The position numbers and the translations under genes were made by a program. A stretch of 16,097 nt of DNA from an uncultured Lachnospiraceae bacterium. GTDB taxonomy: Bacteria > Bacillota > Clostridia > Lachnospirales > Lachnospiraceae. Under the pieces are notes generated by a model. It made no database searches. It had not been told where the DNA came from and was given only the letters and a program-made list of their open reading frames with translations. Location of the stretch: positions 1-16,097 of the forward strand of contig CAKRIL010000053.1 in NCBI GenBank assembly GCA_934343915.1, given 5' to 3'. Below are positions 7,088-13,480 of the stretch, piece after piece. Numbering within the stretch: the stretch's first letter is position 1; every line of letters starts with the position of its first letter.

Positions 7088-7654
7088 TTACAAATCAACC
7101 CCAACCGATAATTTGTACCACCGTTTAATATAAGCATCCTTTAACAGTTCCTTGTCTGTCTCCACCAACTTTACAAACAATCCGGTTAGTCCATCATACT
7201 TTTCATAATCACCGGCATCATACAGTTTCCAATTAAGCTGTTCCAACGTCCAGTTACTCTTAATCGAATTGTGAAGCATGGGAGTTGTTGCCCAGTTCTC
7301 CATTGAATCTGCACCACCTAATGCCACAGGATATATGTGGTCCACAGTTGGCACGAACTCCCAATAAGCATTATGACACTCTTCCATTTTCCAATGTGCA
7401 TGGTATGGAAATGTCTCCGGCATATAGTAAGATAAAATCTTCAATATTCCCGGATTCACAAGCCTCTGTCCACTATATCTGTCAATAAATCCATCTCGAA
7501 TAAATTGAGCCATTTTCTCTTTGTCAGTATAATTACGACCTTGTGCAGTCAGCTTATGAAACGGATATTCTGTTTCTACCATTATCCTTGCCCCCGCAAT
7601 ATTATGTTTTAGAAGCTTTTGGGCTGCTTGTTCAATAACATCTATTTTCTCCAT
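7088..7654 (-). CDS. Small HNH endonuclease
   Basis: A 188-aa stand-alone nuclease-like protein. The HNH core is visible as V-D-H-I-x-P followed by GGADSMENWATT and then MLHNSIKSNW (about residues 104-136): the invariant His of the DHI motif, the central Asn-Trp, and the His-Asn-x-x-Lys of the third part. A preceding RYSGQRL stretch takes the place of the usual zinc CxxC pair. There is no RuvC, methylase or DNA-recognition domain, so it is neither IscB nor a full restriction system. The ATG at 7654 has GGAG five bases before it; a GTG at 7669 is less likely. The gene is AT-richer than its neighbours and uses more CAA and ATA codons, which suggests transfer. It lies alone between the family-1 and family-2 elements. 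Target and role are unknown. Confidence 0.85.
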   Translation of the reverse strand: MEKIDVIEQAAQKLLKHNIAGARIMVETEYPFHKLTAQGRNYTDKEKMAQFIRDGFIDRYSGQRLVNPGILKILSYYMPETFPYHAHWKMEECHNAYWEFVPTVDHIYPVALGGADSMENWATTPMLHNSIKSNWTLEQLNWKLYDAGDYEKYDGLTGLFVKLVETDKELLKDAYIKRWYKLSVGVDL

Positions 7655-8006
7655 AATTTCTCCATTCACACTATTACATTAGACATTTGCTATTCTTAAA
7701 CTCTGGTATAGTTACCTTAAGTCAAATTATATACTCATTTTTTCAGGAATGATACCGATATATAATATAGATAATCGTAAAGCATATTTAATAATTAACA
7801 GTTGTGCTGTTTTACTATATTGCAAGCCGGGTACTTTACTGCCGTCGGTGCTTAGCGGCTGTACCTTCAGCCGCTTATGCAGCCGTTACGTGCAGTAACG
7901 TAGCGAGAGCGTGCCCGGCGGTAATATAATAAAACAGCACAACGTCCGGAATTAATAACTAAATTTTACGATTATAATATATTTTCTTGGAAAGGAGTCC
8001 ATATTA
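7655..8006. other. 352-bp intergenic region between divergent genes
   Basis: It separates the leftward HNH gene from the rightward gene at 8007. It contains the family-2 structured element (7797-7948) with an additional outer stem (7771-7781 with 7965-7975), and the ribosome binding site of the next gene (AAAGGAG, 7991-7997). TGATACCGA at 7750-7758 repeats part of the family-1 terminal repeat (6978-6986). No convincing promoter was found for the HNH gene. Confidence 0.6.
7797..7948 (+). repeat. Family-2 structured element, copy A (candidate structured RNA)
   Basis: A 152-bp element whose ends, AACAGTTGTGC and ACAACGTCCG, are shared with copy B. The outer stem pairs 7801-7821 with 7923-7943 (20 of 21). 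Next comes GCCGGGTAC (7826-7834) with GTGCCCGGC (7911-7919), then an 8-bp hairpin (7854-7861 with 7868-7875), a CGTTAC/GTAACG hairpin (7884-7900) and GC-GAGA-GC, a GNRA tetraloop, just before the closing strand. Outside it, ATAATCGTAAA (7771-7781) pairs perfectly with 7965-7975. It lies upstream of the 8007 gene and could be its leader, an independent RNA, or a mobile repeat. Confidence 0.8.
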
Positions 8007-8606
8007 ATGAGTGTAAACGGAATTACATCAAACAGTTATGACAACCGCACATACGGTACAACATCTAAGACAGACAAGAATACACAGAGCACAACGACCG
8101 AATCTAAGAAGAGTACATCCTTCACAAAGGATGCCGCTGTATACGAGGCTTCCGGCACGACAAATGCCAAGGCTAAGAGCAACGCCGCAATCGTAGCTCA
8201 GATGAAGCAGGATCTTGCAGAGCGCACTTCCAAGCTTACCTCTCTTGTATCTGACATGTTCTTAAAGCAGGGAAAGACCTTTGCGTCAAGCTCTGATATG
8301 ATTAAGGCTCTTGCCAACGGCGAACTCCAGGTTGATTCAGCTACGGCAGCACAGGCAAAGGAGGATATCTCCGAGGACGGCTACTGGGGCGTTAAGCAGA
8401 CCTCTGACCGTATCTTTGATTTTGCCAAGGCTCTCTCAGGCGGAGACAACGACAAGATGCAGAAGATGCTTGAAGCCTTTAAGAAGGGCTATGAGAAGGC
8501 AACAGGAGCTTGGGGTAAGGAGCTTCCTTCAATCTGTAAGGATACTTATGACGCAGTTGAAAAGAAGTTCGACGAGTACTTTAACAAAGACAACTCAGAA
8601 GAATAA
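8007..8606 (+). CDS. Conserved-looking protein of unknown function, Ser/Thr-rich N-terminus
   Basis: A 199-aa protein, the only plus-strand gene in the window. Residues 1-55 are low in complexity and rich in Ser, Thr, Asn and Lys with no signal peptide, so probably disordered. The rest looks helical. A distinctive patch at about 123-143 reads G-Y-W-G-V-x2-T-S-D-R-I-x2-F-A-x-A-L-S-G-G, followed by K-x-G-Y-x-x-A and TYDAVEKKFDEYF near the end. From memory this resembles a family of uncharacterised bacterial proteins (possibly DUF5610-like); I cannot confirm that. The ATG has AAAGGAG nine bases upstream, and codon use (CAG, AAG, CTT) matches the core genes. It follows the family-2 element. It converges on the thioesterase gene, and no plus-strand terminator is evident. 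Confidence 0.8.
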   Translation: MSVNGITSNSYDNRTYGTTSKTDKNTQSTTTESKKSTSFTKDAAVYEASGTTNAKAKSNAAIVAQMKQDLAERTSKLTSLVSDMFLKQGKTFASSSDMIKALANGELQVDSATAAQAKEDISEDGYWGVKQTSDRIFDFAKALSGGDNDKMQKMLEAFKKGYEKATGAWGKELPSICKDTYDAVEKKFDEYFNKDNSEE

Positions 8607-8639
8607 TCATAATCTTTTAAGTACAGCATATTATCTGCA

Positions 8640-8684
8640 GAACAAAAGAAACGGCTGGCACAGTTCACATTATGCGTCAGCCGT
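8640..8684 (-). terminator. Probable terminator of the acc/thioesterase transcript
   Basis: On the minus strand ACGGCTG (8684-8678) pairs with CAGCCGT (8657-8651), with an added GCA/TGC pairing inside, followed by a T-rich tail TTCTTTTGTTC. The 5' arm overlaps the last codons of the thioesterase gene. It does not have a U run in the plus direction. Confidence 0.55.
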
Positions 8685-9446
8685 AAATTCAAATACCGCC
8701 ATTGTATGACCGGTATCATTATTAAAAGCAATCGTTGTAACCGCCGCATTATCGTGACGGTCTTTTTTTATAATCGGGTATACCATGCTGTCAGCCTTGA
8801 CCTGCTCCTTGAATTCTGCCCGAAGCCCGCGGCAATTCTCATTGTCCGCTCCGCTTATCCGCATTGCGAACTCGGTGAGGCGCACGTTGTTGGCGTGACC
8901 GTTGGTGTCTAACAGATACGCTTCTATTTTGCACGGAGGCATTGCAGCAGCGTCTGATGGAAGCTTAATTCTCCTTGAAGCTGCCGTAACCGTCGGCATA
9001 TTGATTCCGAACGGCTCTATCCTATGGTCAAAATCCTCATTCAGCCACACACCGCTTCCGTTAGTCTGCTCCCCCGTGATATTCTCAGGCACAACCGGTT
9101 CCTGCCTGTCAATGTTCATGTACACCCACATAGTGTCCCCGAGTGCAAGGCAGTTGCCGCCCGCATCATACATTGCTATGCTCTTGTGTGCAAGTGATGC
9201 GCGCATATCATATATGCAGGTTGCAAGTCTTATCCGCTCGCCCGCACGCGGCATTCTGAATGCATTAATCTGCCACGACAGAAGATACCATGTGCATCTT
9301 GTCCTCTTCGTATACTCAAGCCCGAAGCCTCTGTCAAGTGCGTGTGCATATCCCACATCCTGAAAAAGACGCAGCAGCCCATTCATGGACATAACGCCGT
9401 TTCGCTCTGTCTCGCTGAATCTCACGCTGCATGACGTTTCATACAT
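8670..9446 (-). CDS. Acyl-ACP thioesterase (FatA/FatB-like family)
   Basis: A 258-aa double-hotdog thioesterase that hydrolyses acyl-ACP to release free fatty acid. The first hotdog half covers about 1-130, with the DVGYAHALDRGFG helix at 30-42 and WYLLSWQI at 53-60. The second half starts near 155 and carries the catalytic signature D180-x-N182-x-H184 in LLDTNGHANN; E214 in EFKEQV is the likely catalytic Glu counterpart. Length is typical for the bacterial members. The ATG overlaps the TGA of the upstream flavoprotein gene by one base (TGATG), so the two are translationally coupled. It is the last gene of the accD-accA block, which suggests a role in setting acyl-chain output of fatty-acid synthesis. 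Chain-length preference cannot be read from the sequence. Confidence 0.9.
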   Translation of the reverse strand: MYETSCSVRFSETERNGVMSMNGLLRLFQDVGYAHALDRGFGLEYTKRTRCTWYLLSWQINAFRMPRAGERIRLATCIYDMRASLAHKSIAMYDAGGNCLALGDTMWVYMNIDRQEPVVPENITGEQTNGSGVWLNEDFDHRIEPFGINMPTVTAASRRIKLPSDAAAMPPCKIEAYLLDTNGHANNVRLTEFAMRISGADNENCRGLRAEFKEQVKADSMVYPIIKKDRHDNAAVTTIAFNNDTGHTMAVFEFTADA

Positions 9447-10165
9447 CAGACATTGCCCCTTTCATTCTCCCAAAACTTCTTAAGCAGAAGCTTAAACCTT
9501 CTCTCGTTAAAAGGTGCCTCCCGAAGCTTAAGTATTGTCTCCTCAGTAAGCCCGCCGGTTGACGCAAGCTCTTTTCCCGCATCGACATATTTTTCAAGGT
9601 ATACCTCCATCCGCTCATGAAGCTCAGGAACTGACAGAGTCTTTCCCTGCGGGCATAAAAGCGCATAGTAATTGCCCGGACCGCATATGCAGTCATACTC
9701 CTTTAAAAGCGGGTCATATATGAGATCCGTCTGTGCATATCCGCATGTGGACACGATGATGAACTTCTTGCCGCTCAGTCCACCGCGTATTCCGTGAAAC
9801 GGCTGTCCCACAACAGGAGCCTGTCCTTCATAGGTACACATCATGGAGAGCATTCTGTCAGTGAACACCTTCATGATTCCCGGCATGCCGAAAAAATATA
9901 ACGGATAGCTCTCTATTATCACATCTGCCGCAAGAATCTTTTCCTTAAGCATCGGAATGTCGTCATTCTTTATGACACACTCGCCCTCCGTGCGTCCCCA
10001 GCAGCTTAAGCATCCAAGACATGGCGTGATTTTACAGTCACTTATATTGATTTCCTCGACCTCGCAGTCGCCCGCCGCCCTAAGACCATCCACGAACTTG
10101 TGTGCAACCCTTATGGTGCAGCTCTTCTCCCTGCGCGGGCTGCCATTTAAAAGAAGTACTTTCAT
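9446..10165 (-). CDS. Flavodoxin-fold iron-sulfur flavoprotein / NADPH-dependent FMN reductase family
   Basis: A 239-aa protein with an N-terminal flavodoxin-like fold: MKVLLLNGSPR (1-11) is the FMN phosphate-binding loop. A cysteine cluster C49-x2-C52-x2-C55-x7-C63 is typical of iron-sulfur flavoproteins that carry a [4Fe-4S] cluster and pass electrons in anaerobes. ESYPLYFFGMPGIMKVFTDR (85-104) is the second FMN-contacting loop. A C-terminal helical extension (about 185-239) goes beyond the basic fold. The ATG overlaps the accA TGA by four bases (ATGA), and the gene itself overlaps the thioesterase start, so it is embedded in the fatty-acid operon. The electron acceptor is unknown; a redox step in lipid metabolism is a context-based guess only. 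Confidence 0.88.
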   Translation of the reverse strand: MKVLLLNGSPRREKSCTIRVAHKFVDGLRAAGDCEVEEINISDCKITPCLGCLSCWGRTEGECVIKNDDIPMLKEKILAADVIIESYPLYFFGMPGIMKVFTDRMLSMMCTYEGQAPVVGQPFHGIRGGLSGKKFIIVSTCGYAQTDLIYDPLLKEYDCICGPGNYYALLCPQGKTLSVPELHERMEVYLEKYVDAGKELASTGGLTEETILKLREAPFNERRFKLLLKKFWENERGNV

Positions 10166-10971
10166 AGCTCAATCCCTTCGCATTTTCCGATTCTGCGGTA
10201 TCTTCCGTATCTCTCAAGCACAAGCTGCTGCTCAGGCACATTCATGAGCTCGGACAGCTTCTCAATAAGATCTTCCTTAAGCTCATCCATGAACGGCTCA
10301 AGCGCACACTCAGGCTCGCCGAAGTTCTCCGGCTCCGGGATTACCTTCTCGATAATCTCAAGCTTTAAGAGGTCATCAGCGAACATCTTTAAGTGGTCTG
10401 CCGCCTCGGCCACTCTTGAAGAATCCTTGAAAAGAATACTTGCACAAGCCTCAGGTGATACTACGCTGTAATATGCGTTCTCGAGCATCCATACCTCATC
10501 GGCAACCGCAAGTGCGAGCGCACCGCCGCTTCCGCCCTCTCCTGCCATAATGGAGATAACAGGTGTCTTTAATGTCATAATCTCATAGAGGTTGTCGGCA
10601 ATCGCCTGACCTGCTCCTCTTCTCTCGGCTCCCGAGCCACAGCTTGCGCCCTGTGTATCAACGAAGCATATTACGGGACGGTGGAATTTTTCCGCCTCCT
10701 TCATAAGTCTCTGAGCCTTTCTATATCCCTCAGGGAGCACACAGCCAAAGTTTCTGTATACTCTCTCATCAAGGCTGTGTCCCTTCTCTATTCCGATAAC
10801 GGTTACAGGCATCTCATCAAGCCATGCAACACCTCCGACAACCGCATGGTCGTCACCGAAGGTTCTGTCGCCGTGAAGCTCCATGAAGCCCGTAAAAATT
10901 GAACTGATATAATCTTTCGCTGTCGGCCGGCCTGCCTTTCTGGCACACCGGATTTTTTCGTATGCGTCCAT
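10162..10971 (-). CDS. accA: Acetyl-CoA carboxylase carboxyltransferase subunit alpha
   Basis: A 269-aa crotonase-fold subunit that, with AccD, transfers carboxyl from carboxybiotin to acetyl-CoA to make malonyl-CoA. Visible family text includes RPTAKDYI (15-22), LHGDRTFGDDHAVVGG (32-47), the EGYRKAQRLM helix (81-90), the oxyanion region GEGGSGGALAL (144-154), and YSVVSPEACASIL (168-180). The glycine-rich loop after TQGA reads SCGSGAERRG instead of the more usual YPGxGAEERG, a local variant. It lacks the long N-terminal region of the E. coli protein, as many clostridial AccA do. The start has GAGG ten bases upstream. It follows accD after 45 bases and overlaps the flavoprotein gene. Confidence 0.96.
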   Translation of the reverse strand: MDAYEKIRCARKAGRPTAKDYISSIFTGFMELHGDRTFGDDHAVVGGVAWLDEMPVTVIGIEKGHSLDERVYRNFGCVLPEGYRKAQRLMKEAEKFHRPVICFVDTQGASCGSGAERRGAGQAIADNLYEIMTLKTPVISIMAGEGGSGGALALAVADEVWMLENAYYSVVSPEACASILFKDSSRVAEAADHLKMFADDLLKLEIIEKVIPEPENFGEPECALEPFMDELKEDLIEKLSELMNVPEQQLVLERYGRYRRIGKCEGIEL

Positions 10972-11016
10972 CTTAAATATTCCTCTTTTCTGCGCCGGTC
11001 TGTGCGCGTTTCTGAC

Positions 11017-11934
11017 TTAATTGTGAATCATTTCCATAAGCTTCGAGACTGCTCCACCGGTCTTGCCCTGTCTGTGAACAAGCTCACGAAGCTTAAGATG
11101 CTGTTCATGCGACTTCGCATGAAGCATATCATCACCCGCTGCCGACTTGTGAATTCTAAGCATTGACGCAATGTAATGTCTCTGGTCATTACGTCTTACA
11201 ATGTCATCAAGGAAACCGTTCTCAAGCTGGAATTCGGCACTTTGGAATCCTTCAGGAAGCTTCTCTCCGGTAACCTGCTCGATAACCCGCTTTCCGGCAA
11301 AGCCTACAAGCGCACCCGGCTCGCCGATGATAACATCTCCGAGCATCGCAAAGCTGGCTGTAACTCCTCCCGTCGTCGGGTCTGTCACACATACCATGTA
11401 AAAAAGTCCCTCGTCGTTGTGAAGCTTAACCGCACCTGATACCTTTGCCATCTGCATGAGCGAAAGCATTCCCTCCTGCATTCTCGCTCCGCCCGAAGCA
11501 GCATAGCCGATAACAGGAAGTCTGTGCTCGATGGCATACTCAAAAAGAGACGCAATCTTGTCACCTACAATTGTACCCATGGAACCCATCATAAACTTAG
11601 GCTCCATGACATATATACAGCATTCGCTCCCCTCTATTGTGGCAGTACCGCAGATAACGCCCTCATTTTCATGACTTGTCGTTCTCGCCTTACTGCTCTT
11701 CTCATCATAATCCGGGAAATCAATAGGATTTCCGGTTGTAGCTTCATTCCATAATTCCTTGAAGCTCCCGTCGTCTGCAAGAAGCTCTATTCTGGCTCTT
11801 GCCGGAATCTTATTATATTTACCACACTTCGGGCATACGAAGTAATTCTTGGCGAGAACGCCCTGAACAACCGGTTCTTTACATTTCTCGCATGCTACTT
11901 CCTTAACAGATGCAAGATATTCCTCTATAACCAA
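11017..11934 (-). CDS. accD: Acetyl-CoA carboxylase carboxyltransferase subunit beta
   Basis: The partner of AccA in carboxyltransferase. An N-terminal zinc ribbon has four cysteines, C15-x2-C18 and C34-x2-C37. The crotonase-fold core follows, with the MGSMGTIVGDKI stretch, the oxyanion-type GYAASGGARMQEG, and DPTTGGVTASFAMLGD. The frame is open to an ATG at 11952, but that has no ribosome binding site. The sequence AAAGGAG begins within that longer reading and sits eight bases before the TTG at 11934, so TTG is the better start and gives 305 residues. The gene follows the family-2 copy B and heads the accD-accA-flavoprotein-thioesterase block. No accB or accC is in the window. Confidence 0.95.
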   Translation of the reverse strand: MVIEEYLASVKEVACEKCKEPVVQGVLAKNYFVCPKCGKYNKIPARARIELLADDGSFKELWNEATTGNPIDFPDYDEKSSKARTTSHENEGVICGTATIEGSECCIYVMEPKFMMGSMGTIVGDKIASLFEYAIEHRLPVIGYAASGGARMQEGMLSLMQMAKVSGAVKLHNDEGLFYMVCVTDPTTGGVTASFAMLGDVIIGEPGALVGFAGKRVIEQVTGEKLPEGFQSAEFQLENGFLDDIVRRNDQRHYIASMLRIHKSAAGDDMLHAKSHEQHLKLRELVHRQGKTGGAVSKLMEMIHN

Positions 11935-11996
11935 GTTCGTATCTCCTTTCATATTTTTACTTATTTAGGTATTTATAAAACTCAATTTTGACGATA

Positions 11997-12144
11997 AACA
12001 GTTGTGCAAATTTAACAAATTCGCAAGCAGGTACTATGAAGCCGCCGGTACTTAAGCAGTGTATTTTACTGCGTTATGTACCGTTGCGTGATTCATGTAG
12101 CGAAAGCGTGCCTGCGGTGAATTGTTAAATTTGTACAACGTCCG
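11997..12144 (+). repeat. Family-2 structured element, copy B (candidate structured RNA)
   Basis: A 148-bp relative of copy A with the same ends. The outer stem pairs 12001-12021 with 12120-12139 (one bulge, one G-U). Then GCAGGTAC (12027-12034) pairs with GTGCCTGC (12108-12115). CGGTAC and GTACCG enclose the GCAGT/ACTGC hairpin, and GC-GAAA-GC supplies the GNRA loop. Relative to copy A, the stems differ on both arms so that pairing is kept. It lies between tldE (ending 12180) and accD, both on the minus strand. It may also separate the two transcripts, since the large stem could stop transcription. Confidence 0.8.
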
Positions 12145-12179
12145 CTTTCAAATATATAGTTTCGCAATTGCCTGGTTAC

Positions 12180-13478
12180 TTATTTTCCGGAAATAAGCAC
12201 ATGTGACACTTCGATATACGGAACAGCCATGGTTCCGTCACAGAGCACTTCCTTGGAAAGTGCCGTCACATTCTGCATCATATCCGCAAGGTTGAAGTTC
12301 ACCATTGTCTCGGTGACCGCACCCTTAATCTGACCATCCTCCACATAGAAGCTGTTCTTCGCAACTCCTGAGAGCTCGCCGTTTCCTGAAGGCATACCGC
12401 AGGAAACAGCGCCTACGATAAGACCTCTCTTAATACCCTTTATCATATCGGCAAGAGCCACATCCCCGCCCTCTATCACAAGGTCGAAGCCCGAGTTCTT
12501 CGCACGCTCGACCTTGCACTTGTTGGCTGAGTAGAGCGATGTCATATAGCTCTTTAGTACACCATTCTCAATGATTGTATAATCCTCTGAGCGGAAGCCG
12601 TCGTCGGTATGTACCTCGTGATTTACGATTCGCTCATCCCAAGGCTTCATTGCTACCGTAAGCTTGTCTGATGCGACCTTCTGACCGATTTTGCCGAGCC
12701 ATAAGCCCGTATTCTCAATAACCGCTGACTCACCTACAAAATTAGAGAGTGCATAGTATGTCATAATCATCGCACAGCTTGGTGTGAAGATGACATCTCC
12801 CTCGAACTTTCCGTCAACAGATATAGGATTAAGGGAATCCTCCGCGTCCTGTAAGTCCTTATCAATACTTCCAAGCTCGATAAACGGCTTATCAAGGCTC
12901 GATGTCGCAACGAACGTGCCTGCAATACCCGTTGAGCTCTCACCGTCATTTCCCGCGAACTCAACTGAGACCTCATATCGTCCCGAGACCTTCTCATCCC
13001 GGCTGCCGTTGGTGTTGCGGTAGATTGAATGAGCACTAACATGCTTTAATATAATCTGCATCACAAGCACCTTCGGGTGTCTGTTCTTAATGTCATCTGA
13101 CAGCTCCTTTGCACGCTGCATAAGCTTGTCGATATCAGGCTCAACCGCACCGATTGTGAACTTTGCCGCATCCATACCCGGCGCAATATCAAAGTTCTCA
13201 TCCGCCGTCCCCGCCTCGGCTGACACGAGCACATTGTCAACTGCCTCCGAAAGTGCCGCATCATCGAACTTATTGAGGCTTGTCGTTCCGACCTTGCCTT
13301 CCTTTATAACCTTAATCTCCACGTCATTGTCAAAGAGAGTTCTGAAAAGCGTGAACTCGCCGTTCTCCATGGTAATCTCTCTTGTCTGTGTGAGTGCAAC
13401 AGAATACTGTGCCTTTATATCCCCTTTTTCTGCTATGAGACTCTTTAACTTATCCGAAACCTCGATTATATTTGCCAT
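12180..13478 (-). CDS. tldE: TldE/PmbA-type subunit of the TldD/TldE metalloprotease
   Basis: A 432-aa member of the TldD/PmbA family. In the characterised E. coli pair, TldD is the zinc subunit and TldE (PmbA) the non-catalytic partner. As expected of TldE it has no HExxxH motif. The N-terminal half (about 20-200) holds the repeated beta-alpha domain with FDDAALSEAVDNVL (71-84). The C-terminal half carries family text such as DDGFRSEDYTIIENGVLKSYMTS and a late GNGELSGVAKNSFYVEDG stretch. The ATG follows AGGGGG and lies two bases after the tldD stop, so the subunits are made together. The substrate is not evident: no RiPP precursor peptide is visible nearby. Confidence 0.92.
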   Translation of the reverse strand: MANIIEVSDKLKSLIAEKGDIKAQYSVALTQTREITMENGEFTLFRTLFDNDVEIKVIKEGKVGTTSLNKFDDAALSEAVDNVLVSAEAGTADENFDIAPGMDAAKFTIGAVEPDIDKLMQRAKELSDDIKNRHPKVLVMQIILKHVSAHSIYRNTNGSRDEKVSGRYEVSVEFAGNDGESSTGIAGTFVATSSLDKPFIELGSIDKDLQDAEDSLNPISVDGKFEGDVIFTPSCAMIMTYYALSNFVGESAVIENTGLWLGKIGQKVASDKLTVAMKPWDERIVNHEVHTDDGFRSEDYTIIENGVLKSYMTSLYSANKCKVERAKNSGFDLVIEGGDVALADMIKGIKRGLIVGAVSCGMPSGNGELSGVAKNSFYVEDGQIKGAVTETMVNFNLADMMQNVTALSKEVLCDGTMAVPYIEVSHVLISGK

Positions 13479-13480
13479 AA

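Noticed and set aside
7088..7654. HNH gene plus nearby structured element as an IscB/omega-RNA (HEARO-like) pair
   Set aside because: The protein has only an HNH domain and no RuvC or PLMP-type region, it reads on the strand opposite to the likely RNA, and copy B of the element has no nuclease gene next to it.
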